64,000 bases of DNA from JAWPMV01 sp038527215 (GTDB lineage: Bacteria; Bacteroidota; Bacteroidia; J057). A model generated the notes under the pieces. The model was given only the letters and a program-made list of their open reading frames with translations, was not told the origin of the DNA and made no database searches. Position 1 is the stretch's first letter, and every line of letters starts with the position of its first letter. A program made the position numbers and the translations under genes. This document shows positions 16,286-25,023 of the stretch, piece after piece. The stretch spans positions 1 through 64,000 of the forward strand of contig JBCBGC010000010.1 in the NCBI GenBank assembly GCA_038527215.1, in the 5' to 3' direction.

Positions 16286-16744
16286 ATGTCTGAAGCAGAT
16301 CAAACCAAAGAGGTGTTGAACAAAGAGGCCGGTGCCGGTGAAGAGCCGAGCATGGTGGACAAAGCCAAAAAATCTGTGAAAGGTTTTTTTAAAAAATTAT
16401 TGCTCTGGACCTTGCTGGTTGGCATCGTAGGTGGGGGGATTTTCCTCAGCATTGCGAGATTTGCCAGCTATAGCAATGGAGAAAGGTCCGGCAAAGTGGT
16501 CAAATTCAGCCGAAAAGGCGTGGTATTCAAAACCCATGAAGGAGAAATGAATACCGGTGACTACGCTGCAGGTCAGTGGAAATTTTCGGTTTATCCCGGA
16601 GATGACGAGATTCAGGACGAAATTAAAGACGCCATGGAAAATGGCTCAGAAGTCAAAGTGAAGTATAAAGAACGCTATTTCGATATCTTGTTCTGGGGAG
16701 ATACCCGCTACTTCATCTACGATGTAGATGTGATTCGAGAATAG
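16286..16744 (+). CDS. Single-pass membrane protein, conserved Bacteroidota type, function unknown
   Basis: The 152-residue protein has a charged cytoplasmic N-terminus (about 40 residues), one transmembrane segment (about 43-63, LLLWTLLVGIVGGGIFLSI), and a beta-rich domain of about 85 residues containing GVVFKTHEGEMNTG and ending YDVDVIRE. Proteins of this form occur in Bacteroidota and have at times been mislabelled 6-phosphogluconate dehydrogenase; nothing here supports that enzyme, since there is no Rossmann motif. It is monocistronic, with its own -7 element and a strong bidirectional terminator behind it. Confidence 0.75.
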   Translation: MSEADQTKEVLNKEAGAGEEPSMVDKAKKSVKGFFKKLLLWTLLVGIVGGGIFLSIARFASYSNGERSGKVVKFSRKGVVFKTHEGEMNTGDYAAGQWKFSVYPGDDEIQDEIKDAMENGSEVKVKYKERYFDILFWGDTRYFIYDVDVIRE

Positions 16745-16763
16745 CATGCTCCCTTAGGTACAG

Positions 16764-16801
16764 AAAAAAGCAGCTATACGTCTGGCGTATAGCTGCTTTT
16801 T
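16764..16801. terminator. Strong bidirectional terminator
   Basis: AAGCAGCTATACG (16768-16780) pairs perfectly with CGTATAGCTGCTT (16786-16798) around a 5-base loop. T-runs follow on the plus strand and A-runs precede it, so it can end both convergent transcripts. Confidence 0.85.
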
Positions 16802-16821
16802 TTTGTGAAGGAAGGTTCGGT

Positions 16822-17208
16822 CTACTCCTTTTCTGTCAGGAGAATCTGCCCCAGTTTAGTCAGGATTTCTCCCAACTCCTTCCGGTCGGTTTTTTCCGAT
16901 TCCAACTTAGCGATGGCTTGATTGGTTTTGGCTTCCAATTGGGATAGTTTATCCTGTATATCGTTTTGTAGGCTCTCAAGAGAGTCTTTCATTTTATCCT
17001 TAAATGACTGTAAATCAGCACCTGACTTACCTGAAAAATCGGTGAGGTCACCCTGCAGGTTTTCAATCCGCTGGGTCATTTGTTCCATTTCCGGCCCAAA
17101 AATGATATCCTTTATCGCCTCTAATTGACGCATTGGATCGGTACGCGTGCCATTTTCTTTGGCCGCTTTTGGTTCGGAATTTCCACTTTGCTTTTTCTCC
17201 TGGCCCAT
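16822..17208 (-). CDS. Small soluble coiled-coil protein, function unknown
   Basis: The 128-residue protein has a polar N-terminus, then IKDIIFGPEMEQMTQRIENL, and a continuous amphipathic helix to the end. It has no signal peptide, membrane segment or catalytic motif. The FGPE-x-RIxxLE pattern recurs at the head of coiled-coil regions in several bacterial envelope-associated proteins, but no function follows from it. It begins 3 bp after the stop of the peptidoglycan-binding protein gene, so the two form an operon and may work together at the cell envelope. Confidence 0.7.
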   Translation of the reverse strand: MGQEKKQSGNSEPKAAKENGTRTDPMRQLEAIKDIIFGPEMEQMTQRIENLQGDLTDFSGKSGADLQSFKDKMKDSLESLQNDIQDKLSQLEAKTNQAIAKLESEKTDRKELGEILTKLGQILLTEKE

Positions 17209-17211
17209 GTT

Positions 17212-17862
17212 TTAATTGGTTGATTGCTCTTTTTTACTCGCCTTCATCAAGCTTAATAAAGTCTTTTTGTCCACGATTCCACTAGGATATAATCCAGCTT
17301 TTTCCTGAAAGGTTTTTACCGAAGCATACGTTTCTTGCCGATAAATCCCATCCACAGGATGAACATATCCCAGCTTACTGAGCATTTTTTGTATATCAAA
17401 AACCAGGGCGTTTTGCTGCTGAAGGGTGCAGACAATTGGATTGTCCAGCAGGCTTTTGGCTTCCCATTCGTCGGGATGCGTTCCTTTTTCTAACTCCTTA
17501 ACCTGTTGATCATTATATCCCTGGCTTTTCCACTTAGCTGATTGCAGCAATTTTCCTTCCAGGTGTCGCGCAGTAGCCAGCATTTGTTGGTAGGTTCTTA
17601 CGTATCCTTCCGGATCATCCGGAGCTTCTGCTTTGACATCCACCCGATCTTCAGCCCAGGCGTACCGGGCATGGTTTTCTATTTCCTCTGCCAATTGATA
17701 ATAGCGAAGCACCTGGTCTGGATCATGATAAAAAGCATCTATCTCAGCCTTTGGCGTATAGGTATAGTCTGCCGGAGGATGGAATCGGCGATACTCTATA
17801 AACTTGAACCACGCCAGCAGAGGAAGGCAAATGGCAACGACTAAATAGAATAAATTTTTCAT
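17212..17862 (-). CDS. Membrane-anchored protein with C-terminal peptidoglycan-binding domain
   Basis: The 216-residue protein starts MKNLFYLVVAICLPLLAW, an uncleaved anchor or signal peptide. A helical region of about 120 residues follows, then a PG_binding_1-type domain at the C-terminus (DIQKMLSKLGYVHPVDGIY...SVKTFQEKAGL...VDKKTLLSLM). The domain binds peptidoglycan, so the protein probably acts in the periplasm. ATG 17862 is preferred; a GTG at 17886 would give an 8-residue longer form that hides the signal sequence. It is the first gene of a two-gene operon with the coiled-coil protein. Confidence 0.8.
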   Translation of the reverse strand: MKNLFYLVVAICLPLLAWFKFIEYRRFHPPADYTYTPKAEIDAFYHDPDQVLRYYQLAEEIENHARYAWAEDRVDVKAEAPDDPEGYVRTYQQMLATARHLEGKLLQSAKWKSQGYNDQQVKELEKGTHPDEWEAKSLLDNPIVCTLQQQNALVFDIQKMLSKLGYVHPVDGIYRQETYASVKTFQEKAGLYPSGIVDKKTLLSLMKASKKEQSTN

Positions 17863-18136
17863 TTCTGGCAATATGCCCTTAGGCACAGATAGAGGAGGTA
17901 AGATACATATTAGCTGTTCTTATTGCAACGGGAATATTTTGTAGGTCGATATTTCCAATCACACTTTATACCCAAAAGTGCGAAAATATAAAGGATTGAA
18001 GGCCAGATTCGTTCGTATATATTCCAATTCAGTCATATTTTATTATTTTGGGACTAGCTTAATAAAGCTGTTTTTGAGCCTTGCTCATGAACCGAACTAT
18101 TATCTCTACTATCGGACCTAACCGAAACTATTCACT

Positions 18137-19774
18137 ATGAAAAAAATCTGGAAAGCGTGTTTGGCCTTTATGGCGATGCTGACGCTCAGCCTCCCCATGT
18201 TTGCCCAGGACGCCGAAAAATCGCTGGATGAACGAATCAACGATGCCTTTATGCCTATCGCAGAATGGTGGGAAGGATTCGTGCTAACCTCTATTCCTAT
18301 CGCCGGAAATGATATTCCTTTGGTGGTCATGCTGCTGGTTTTAGGTGCCACCTTTTTTACGGTTTATTTTTCTTTTGTCAATATTCGTCGCTTTCCCCTG
18401 GCTATCAATGTAGTAAGAGGGAAGTATGATGGGATTGAGAAAAAAGATCCTGTAACGACTGATTCTGTCAATGTGGTAGATGGTGACATTGTGGACACCA
18501 TTAAAGATGAAGGAGAAGAGGGAGAAGTAAGTCATTTTCAAGCCTTGGCTACGGCTGTCTCAGGTACCGTGGGACTTGGAAATATTGCAGGAGTAGCGGT
18601 GGCGATTGCGGTCGGTGGACCTGGGGCTACTTTCTGGATGATTGTATGTGGGTTGCTCGGTATGTCCTCCAAATTTGTGGAGTGTACGCTCGGGGTAGCC
18701 TATAGAGATGTAGATAAAGACGGCACCGTATACGGAGGTCCGATGTATTACCTTTCCCGGGGATTGTCTGAAAGAAACTTTGCCACAGTAGGGAAAGTAC
18801 TCGGCGGACTGTTTGCCGTACTGTGCGTAGGCGCTTCTTTTGGCGGAGGTAATGCCTTTCAGTCAAACCAGGCTGCACAGCAGCTTTCTTCTCTGATGGG
18901 ATTGGAAGGAGGAGCCACCGGATTTATGATTGGCATCGTGCTAGCTATTCTGGTCGGTATTGTAATTATTGGTGGAATTAAAAGGATTGCCAGTGTAACC
19001 GAAAAGATCGTGCCTTTCATGGCAGGGATTTACGTGATCGCCTGTTTGATCATCATCTTCGCCAATATTTCTTATGTAGATGACGCATTCGGTGAAATTT
19101 TCTCCGGAGCTTTCACCCCTGCTGCCGGACTCGGTGGTTTATTGGGCGTATTGATTGTAGGATTCCAGCGGGCCGCTTTCTCCAATGAAGCCGGTGCAGG
19201 TTCTGCTGCGATCGCTCACTCTGCGGTAAAAACCCGTTACCCTGCCTCCGAAGGAATCGTGGCCTTGCTCGAACCTTTCATTGATACCGTGGTGATTTGT
19301 ACCATGACTGCCCTGGTGATCATTTTCTTCAACGCCGAACAAGCAGAATTTATGTACGGTTCTACCGAAGGTAGCTCTGTGATCACCTTGACTGGAGAGC
19401 AGTTAGGTGGGGTTGACTTGACTTCCGCTGCCTTTGGATCCGTTCTTCCCTGGTTCCCTTATGTGCTGACCATCGCCATTGTCCTCTTTGCTTTCTCGAC
19501 CATGATTTCCTGGTCTTACTACGGACTACAGTCCTGGAAATACCTCTTTGGCCGTGGAAAAAATGCCGACCTGGCTTATAAAGTGTTATTCCTGATATTT
19601 GTAGTGATTGGGGCCGCGGCCACCTTGGATGCGGTGATTAAATTCTCCGATGCCATGATCCTGGCCCTGGTATTCCCGAATATGATTGGGCTGTTCTTCC
19701 TCTTCCCACGGGTGAAAGAAGAATTGAACCGCTACCTCAAGGCCATCGCAGACTTTACCAAAGTAAATGCATAA
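18137..19774 (+). CDS. Alanine/sodium:cation symporter, AGCS family
   Basis: This is a 545-residue transporter of the AGCS family, which imports alanine or glycine with Na+ or H+. It shows the family signature region VSGTVGLGNIAGVAVAIAVG and GPGATFWM, about ten hydrophobic segments, and FSNEAGAGSAAIAHSA. Unusually the protein starts with a sequence resembling a cleavable signal peptide (MKKIWKACLAFMAMLTLSLPMFAQ) before the first transporter helix, a feature of many Bacteroidota members. There is a 250-bp non-coding leader with no recognised element and a perfect terminator after the gene. Confidence 0.93.
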   Translation: MKKIWKACLAFMAMLTLSLPMFAQDAEKSLDERINDAFMPIAEWWEGFVLTSIPIAGNDIPLVVMLLVLGATFFTVYFSFVNIRRFPLAINVVRGKYDGIEKKDPVTTDSVNVVDGDIVDTIKDEGEEGEVSHFQALATAVSGTVGLGNIAGVAVAIAVGGPGATFWMIVCGLLGMSSKFVECTLGVAYRDVDKDGTVYGGPMYYLSRGLSERNFATVGKVLGGLFAVLCVGASFGGGNAFQSNQAAQQLSSLMGLEGGATGFMIGIVLAILVGIVIIGGIKRIASVTEKIVPFMAGIYVIACLIIIFANISYVDDAFGEIFSGAFTPAAGLGGLLGVLIVGFQRAAFSNEAGAGSAAIAHSAVKTRYPASEGIVALLEPFIDTVVICTMTALVIIFFNAEQAEFMYGSTEGSSVITLTGEQLGGVDLTSAAFGSVLPWFPYVLTIAIVLFAFSTMISWSYYGLQSWKYLFGRGKNADLAYKVLFLIFVVIGAAATLDAVIKFSDAMILALVFPNMIGLFFLFPRVKEELNRYLKAIADFTKVNA

Positions 19775-19813
19775 CTGCAGATTGAAGCTGCGGCAGATCA
19801 TATAAACGATTCA

Positions 19814-19841
19814 GGGGCAGGTCTTGACCTGCCCCTTTTTT
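19814..19841 (+). terminator. Intrinsic terminator of the symporter gene
   Basis: GGGGCAGGTC (19814-19823) pairs with GACCTGCCCC (19826-19835) around a 2-base loop and is followed by six T. Confidence 0.85.
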
Positions 19842-19972
19842 CATCATACCTCCTTGGGGGGCTGCAGCCTAAATTCTTGCACGATTTATGCAGCTAGAAA
19901 AATGAGAGAAGCCATCCGTATCAAGCAGGGGTGAGATTTGAATTCCTACCATCTTGTACGTATTTTATTCCC

Positions 19973-20587
19973 GTGAAAAAGACTCGCAAAGAAATCCTTA
20001 CCCGTATCGCTCGTGAAGTGGCTGAAAAAGGCTTTTACGCCACCAGAGCAGACCTTGTAATTCGAGAATTGAACATCACCAAAGGGGCGATGTACCATTA
20101 TTTCCCCAATAAAACAGCTATTGGCACCGCCTTAATTGATGAAGTCATCCTACCCAAAATGCGCAAGCGCTGGGAACCCCTTTTGGATGAAACCTTATCC
20201 TATACCGATCGCATATTAAAGGTGCTGAATAATCTCAAGGTGCAGATTACCGAACAGAGCCTAAAAGTCGGTTGTCCATTCAATAACCTGGCTCAGGAAC
20301 TGACGGCTACCAATGAATTATTCCGAGGGAAACTGGAAAGAATTCTGGATGAAATCCGGGGCCAGTTGAGTTTGGTATTGACCGCGGGGCAGACCAAAGA
20401 GCTTTCGCGAGAATTTGAACCTGATGCGGTAGCCAATTATATCATTGCTGCGACAGAAGGCATCATGGGCATGGCCAAAGTCAAGCGCAACGCAGCCATC
20501 ATGCGGCAAAGCCTCGATATGCTGATGGCCTATGTAGAAAGCCTGAGAAAAAGTGCGGAAGAAATCAGAATGTTAGACGAAGGCTAA
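19973..20587 (+). CDS. TetR-family transcriptional regulator
   Basis: The 204-residue protein has the N-terminal TetR helix-turn-helix (TRKEILTRIAREVAEKGFYA, then LNITKGAMYHYFPNKTAIG) and a helical ligand-binding domain with GCPFNNLAQELTATN, seen in YcdC-like regulators. The start GTG 19973 is chosen because the protein then begins directly at the helix-turn-helix; another GTG at 19931 would add 14 atypical residues. It is probably a repressor of a nearby or distant efflux or lipid gene. The convergent PAP2 gene overlaps its end by 23 bp. Its ligand and operator are unknown. Confidence 0.88.
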   Translation: MKKTRKEILTRIAREVAEKGFYATRADLVIRELNITKGAMYHYFPNKTAIGTALIDEVILPKMRKRWEPLLDETLSYTDRILKVLNNLKVQITEQSLKVGCPFNNLAQELTATNELFRGKLERILDEIRGQLSLVLTAGQTKELSREFEPDAVANYIIAATEGIMGMAKVKRNAAIMRQSLDMLMAYVESLRKSAEEIRMLDEG

Positions 20588-21371
20588 GACCATGTACAGA
20601 ACCCGCTACAGGACTAATCCTAAGATTTTTCCCTAAAGATTTTTTGTGGAGATGTGGGACAAAAAAACCGCAGAGCGCTCCCCAGGTATAGCCGGCTATG
20701 ACATCGGTAGGGAAATGCTTGCCCGCAGCTACCCTTTCCCGGGCGGTCCAGGCTGGAAGCAAAGCCGCGCCTACCCATACCCATCGGGTCCATTTTTTTT
20801 CTGGAAAATAATCCGAGAGCACCTTTGCCAGGAAAAAGCAGTTGGCGGCGGTGATGGAAGTATGTCCGGAGAAAAAGGATTTTTGTGCGTTCGCCTCTTG
20901 CTTGGCCTCCAGGGGCGCGTCGGGATTATAGACAAAAGGCCGGATTCGACCCACCCCAATTTTAACCAAATCGGTTCCGGCAAAGGTGACCGCATTGGTT
21001 TCCCAACCCAGCAGGGCGAGTTGTAAAAACTGCTTTCCCTTGTTGTCCTGCTTAGCTACCGCGTATGCACCCGCTCCCGCCGCCAGGGCATAACTACCGA
21101 AGATGAGAACATCTGAGCGGGTGGCTGCTGCTTCGCTATAATTTTCCGTAGCAGCCCGGTCGAAATTCCCTATGTCGCGTGCATCCAATTGAAGGATCTC
21201 CATTTCTGATAAAGGGTCCAGCCTGGTGGTCAGAAAGGTGGTGGTCCCGATCAGGCCATGGCTGGGAATCAGCCAGGCCAGTTCCTGCCGAAGGGAAAAC
21301 TGATAAGGGGATTGTCCCAGGAGGAGATTTACCCAGGAAAAAATGAGCAGGCTCAGGCCAACTTTTTTCAT
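20565..21371 (-). CDS. PAP2-superfamily membrane phosphatase
   Basis: The 268-residue protein has a signal peptide and the three-part PAP2 signature: K137-IGVGRIRP (KxxxxxxRP), F-S168-G-H170, and R213-x5-H219-xxx-D223. These enzymes remove phosphate from lipid phosphates such as phosphatidate or undecaprenyl pyrophosphate at the envelope. About 100 residues precede the catalytic core, including a region with few membrane helices, so it may be a periplasmic or outer-membrane type. Its ATG overlaps the TGA of the upstream hydrolase gene (ATGA), so both are translationally coupled. Confidence 0.9.
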   Translation of the reverse strand: MKKVGLSLLIFSWVNLLLGQSPYQFSLRQELAWLIPSHGLIGTTTFLTTRLDPLSEMEILQLDARDIGNFDRAATENYSEAAATRSDVLIFGSYALAAGAGAYAVAKQDNKGKQFLQLALLGWETNAVTFAGTDLVKIGVGRIRPFVYNPDAPLEAKQEANAQKSFFSGHTSITAANCFFLAKVLSDYFPEKKWTRWVWVGAALLPAWTARERVAAGKHFPTDVIAGYTWGALCGFFVPHLHKKSLGKNLRISPVAGSVHGLSLRLTF

Positions 21372-22396
21372 TCCTCCTCTTCCATAACGGGCTCCATGCT
21401 AACCGGAACCAAGCCTAATACTTCTTCTGCATAGCTGTAAGAAGCCTGATGCACAGCTTCTAAATCTTTGCAGTAAATCCCGGAAGGAATCACGTGGGTT
21501 TTGGCATTTTCTACTTCGGTCAGCCGCTTTAAATCATCCGGCGTAGCAGTCTGCGTCATGAAATCCCGCATGGCCTGCACGGAAACCGTAGGATCCTGCT
21601 CCTCTTCATTTTTGTAATAGCATACAATGAGGTATGGTACCTCAATTTTCTGAAATACAGCAGGTTGCATGGTCTGATCTAAGAGCGACTGAAGGGCAAT
21701 CACTCCTTCGGAGCGATAGGTAACGGTAGAGTATTTAGCTCCTTCTTTTCCTTTTAGCTCTTCATTATCCCGGTAATCTCCCAGGATGGCGTGGGTGATC
21801 TCATCTCCCCAAGGCATGGTCATGAGCGAAGCCATCGGATCAAACAACTGAATATTGGGCGAGTACATGATCAGGCCGGCGATATCGGTTTTATCCTGAG
21901 CAGCCAAATAAATGCTGAGGGTACTGCCGGTGGAGCAAGACATGAGAATCATTTTTTTGCCCAACTTCCGACCGATTTCTATGGCTTCCTGGGCAGACTC
22001 TATCAAGTCCTGAGGGGTGAGGTCGACAAAGCTTTCTGGATTATCAATGCCATGCTGGGCCAATCTGGCGATATACATGTTCATGCCGTAGCGCTTGGCA
22101 AATTCATAATGGGTAGGATTGCCTTCCATAGGACTGGCCGAGAACCCGTGAATATAGACCAGCACATATTCGGTTTGGCGAGCCGAATCTGCCCAGACAA
22201 TTCTGGCTTCGTTGTTCTCCTTGATATTTTCAACCTGGGCTTCTTTGTCCTTGATGGATTGCTCCAGCTCCAGGAGAGACGCAGCAGTAACCGTGATTTC
22301 AGGCTTTTTGACCTTTTTGAATACGGGCCGCGGTCCCGCTAAATAGACGAGGATCAGTAGAAGTGGAATAGCGAGGACGATCAGTAGCTTTCTCAT
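21368..22396 (-). CDS. Alpha/beta-hydrolase (esterase/lipase type) with N-terminal membrane anchor
   Basis: The 342-residue protein starts with a hydrophobic anchor (LLIVLAIPLLLILVYLA). It has an alpha/beta-hydrolase core with the oxyanion region YIHGFSASPMEGNP and the nucleophile elbow SCSTG (S155), where the first Gly of the usual GxSxG is Ser. A possible acid and His lie in the last 80 residues (AKTHVIPSGIY). It is probably a membrane-tethered esterase or lysophospholipase-like enzyme. It is coupled to the PAP2 phosphatase by an ATGA overlap, so the pair may act in sequence on the same envelope lipid; that is inference. Confidence 0.82.
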   Translation of the reverse strand: MRKLLIVLAIPLLLILVYLAGPRPVFKKVKKPEITVTAASLLELEQSIKDKEAQVENIKENNEARIVWADSARQTEYVLVYIHGFSASPMEGNPTHYEFAKRYGMNMYIARLAQHGIDNPESFVDLTPQDLIESAQEAIEIGRKLGKKMILMSCSTGSTLSIYLAAQDKTDIAGLIMYSPNIQLFDPMASLMTMPWGDEITHAILGDYRDNEELKGKEGAKYSTVTYRSEGVIALQSLLDQTMQPAVFQKIEVPYLIVCYYKNEEEQDPTVSVQAMRDFMTQTATPDDLKRLTEVENAKTHVIPSGIYCKDLEAVHQASYSYAEEVLGLVPVSMEPVMEEEE

Positions 22397-22431
22397 GGGT
22401 TGGGTTGATTTCTATGCCTAAAGATAAGACG

Positions 22432-22458
22432 AAAAAAAAGGGAAAGACTGGCTTTCCC
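22432..22458 (-). terminator. Intrinsic terminator of the TonB-dependent receptor gene
   Basis: On the minus strand GGGAAAG pairs with CTTTCCC (22440-22446 with 22452-22458) and is followed by eight T. Confidence 0.75.
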
Positions 22459-22496
22459 TCATTTTCTAACACTTTTTGCCTACCTAAGCGACCAAC

Positions 22497-24872
22497 CTAG
22501 TACGTTATCACGATTCCCAGGGTGGGTTGTAAAAGCCCCAGGGTATTTTCCAGGAAATAAGTTTGGTACCGAGTGGGATCATTGGGGTCTAACAGGGGCA
22601 GTCCGTTTTCATCTTTGACGACATCCAAAATCGGTGGTCCTGGAATGACATTGTTATACAGATTCTGTACATCAATGAAGAGATTGAAGCTCCATTTGTT
22701 GAAGAACCATTTTTTGTCGATCCGAATGTCTAGCTGATGATAGGCCCCGATGCGCTGGCTGTTGAGCATATTAAAATCGGGTACTTCCCGCCCTCGGACA
22801 TCCCAGACATTGGTCAGGCTGGAAAAGGCTACGTTGGCGGGGGTAAAGGGCGTGCCAGTGGTCAGTCGCCATTTGGCCCCTATTTCCCAGTTGCCTTTAA
22901 ATTTTTTGCCGGCGGTAAGGGCGACGATGTGGCGGGAATCCCAGGAAGAGGGTACGTATTTGCCGTTTTTGTCCTTAAACTCACTTCTTCCCAGGGTGTA
23001 AGCCACGATGCCATAAAAGCCTTTCCATAGCCGCTGCTGTACCAAAACTTCCAGGCCATAGGTTCTGCCTTCTGAAATAGAGATAGCCGGTTCATTTCCA
23101 ATCACCCCAAAATCTCCGCCTAGATTGGCCAGGGAGATAGAATCCTGAATGAGGAAGGGATAGCGGTCGTATAGTTTGTAGAAACCTTCTACCGAAATTT
23201 TGGTGTTGCTTTCAGTGGTAAAAGCGATGCCGCCTACCATGTGCCGGTTCCGGATATATTTGATGTCTTCATTGACCAGGTCTCCGCTGTCCGTATCCCG
23301 GTAGCCCATCACGGTGTAGGGAGGAAGTTGGTAGAAAATCCCGGTATTGAAATTCACCTTTAAGCGAGGGGTAAAGGCAAAAGAAGCAGAGAAACGAGGC
23401 GAAAACTGCTCCAACGGATTTTGCATGGTTTGGGAAAAACTGTTACCATCGATTCTGGCCCCTGCGGAAAGGATCAATCGATCATCTATCAACTTTTTGC
23501 TCAATTGCGCAAAAGCCCCATACTTTGAGAATGACAATTTCGAGTCAAAATCTATGACCGTAAAAGGTAGGATGTTGAAAGTGGAATTGGTGTATTTGGC
23601 AAACTCATAGTTCGCCCCATAATTCCACTTGAAACCCTTGGCTCTACCCGTATATTCTACCCGGAGTTTGTTTTCGATTTCCCGGGAGGTGTAGTCAAAA
23701 ATGGGGTTTTGGCTTTCGTCATTATCCGGAAATTTGAAGGCCCGGTTGTTAAGCATATTCCGGCTGGCCACTACGTTCCAGAATCCACGGTCTCCAAAGT
23801 ATTTGTAGCTGGCCCCAATGGTGTAATTCCACTGGGTTTGTACCGGAAGGTTGCCGAGGATATACTTTTGATAGTCGGTACTATCTGCCTCCAGGTTAAG
23901 GGAAAATTCATCAATGGCCCCAAGGCTCACGATGTTCAATTCATGCCGCTGTCCGAAACGAAATTTATGCTTGTATTGATAGTCGTTATAGTTAGGCAAA
24001 AAGGGCAGGCCCAATAGTTTGAAGAGCAACTGTAAATAGGAACGACGGGCGGAAAAAAGGAAAGAGGAATTCTCTCCGCTGGGACCTTCCAGGGTCAGGG
24101 CCAGATCACTGGCTCCTACCGTGGCGGTAAAACCGAGGCGGTCATCCCGGGCCTGACGCTGGCGAAATTCAAAGACCGAGGAAAGGGCATTGCCGCGATT
24201 GGCAGGGAAAGCACCGGAGTAAAAATCTACCTCCCCGATGAAATCGACATTGATCAGACCTACCGGGCCGCCAGAGGCGCCTTGAGTAGCAAAATGGTTG
24301 ATATTGGGCGTTTCTATGCCGTCGATGTAAAAGCGGTTTTCGTTGGGACCGCCTCCTCGAATCAGGATATCATTCCGAAAACTAACGGTACTGGCTACGC
24401 CTGGAAGAGATTGAATCACCCGCGATATGTCCCGATTACCTCCGGGATTTCGCTTGATTTCGGAGGTGCCAATGCTGTACAAGGACAGCGGCGTTTCTTC
24501 AATTTGCTTGAAAGGAGAAGCCACGATGGTTACCGAGTCAGCCGTGATCTGCGCTTCTTTCATGGGGATATCCACCACATAAGGCTTGGAGTTGCTGACC
24601 TGCAGTTCATAGATGACCGCGGTTTCAAATCCGCCATAAGTTACTTCAAGGTTGTAGAGTCCGGGGGTTAATCCTCCGATTTCGAAGCGACCCAGGCTAT
24701 CGGTATAACTTCCCTGATTGGAAGATTGGATGCGCACCGCACCAAACTCCAGGGGTTCGTTATTTATCTCGTTGAAAATGCGCCCTTTAATGATGCCAGA
24801 TTGCGCCTGAGCATAGGGGGCTAGCCATCCTAAAAAGAGGATGAATGAAAGGAAAAAGAGACCTTTTTTCAT
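22497..24872 (-). CDS. TonB-dependent receptor with carboxypeptidase-regulatory-like domain
   Basis: The 791-residue outer-membrane receptor has a signal peptide (about 1-23) and a CarbopepD_reg_2-like beta-sandwich (about 25-110, GIIKGRIFNEINNEPLEFG). A plug domain follows (about 120-230, with ILIRGGGPNENRFYIDGIETP), then a beta-barrel ending GLLQPTLGIVITY, whose aromatic last residue fits outer-membrane assembly. The cargo is unknown; no SusD-like partner is next to it, so it is not a typical glycan SusCD system. A MarR regulator is transcribed divergently, and an inverted repeat just upstream of the start (24886-24905) may be an operator. Confidence 0.9.
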   Translation of the reverse strand: MKKGLFFLSFILFLGWLAPYAQAQSGIIKGRIFNEINNEPLEFGAVRIQSSNQGSYTDSLGRFEIGGLTPGLYNLEVTYGGFETAVIYELQVSNSKPYVVDIPMKEAQITADSVTIVASPFKQIEETPLSLYSIGTSEIKRNPGGNRDISRVIQSLPGVASTVSFRNDILIRGGGPNENRFYIDGIETPNINHFATQGASGGPVGLINVDFIGEVDFYSGAFPANRGNALSSVFEFRQRQARDDRLGFTATVGASDLALTLEGPSGENSSFLFSARRSYLQLLFKLLGLPFLPNYNDYQYKHKFRFGQRHELNIVSLGAIDEFSLNLEADSTDYQKYILGNLPVQTQWNYTIGASYKYFGDRGFWNVVASRNMLNNRAFKFPDNDESQNPIFDYTSREIENKLRVEYTGRAKGFKWNYGANYEFAKYTNSTFNILPFTVIDFDSKLSFSKYGAFAQLSKKLIDDRLILSAGARIDGNSFSQTMQNPLEQFSPRFSASFAFTPRLKVNFNTGIFYQLPPYTVMGYRDTDSGDLVNEDIKYIRNRHMVGGIAFTTESNTKISVEGFYKLYDRYPFLIQDSISLANLGGDFGVIGNEPAISISEGRTYGLEVLVQQRLWKGFYGIVAYTLGRSEFKDKNGKYVPSSWDSRHIVALTAGKKFKGNWEIGAKWRLTTGTPFTPANVAFSSLTNVWDVRGREVPDFNMLNSQRIGAYHQLDIRIDKKWFFNKWSFNLFIDVQNLYNNVIPGPPILDVVKDENGLPLLDPNDPTRYQTYFLENTLGLLQPTLGIVITY

Positions 24873-24885
24873 GTGTGTTCCTAAA

Positions 24886-24905
24886 CCGTACGTTAAACGA
24901 TACGG
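24886..24905. promoter_or_regulatory. Imperfect inverted repeat, candidate operator between receptor and MarR gene
   Basis: CCGTA-CGTT and AACG-A-TACGG form an inverted repeat with one inserted base, 13 bases before the receptor start. Its size and position would suit a MarR-type dimer. This is a guess from symmetry only. Confidence 0.3.
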
Positions 24906-24988
24906 ACTGAAAACTCACCCAAAATGGAATTGTTTACGCGAATTTTGTCCGTTGGGACAGAGAAGCTACGATTCTGTGTGGTTCTTTC

Positions 24989-24996
24989 TATATTTG
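24989..24996 (+). promoter_or_regulatory. Candidate -7 promoter element of the MarR-type gene
   Basis: TATATTTG fits TAnnTTTG exactly, 27 bases before ATG 25024. Confidence 0.45.
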
Positions 24997-25023
24997 TTAC
25001 AGCTCCATATTCATTACTAACTC

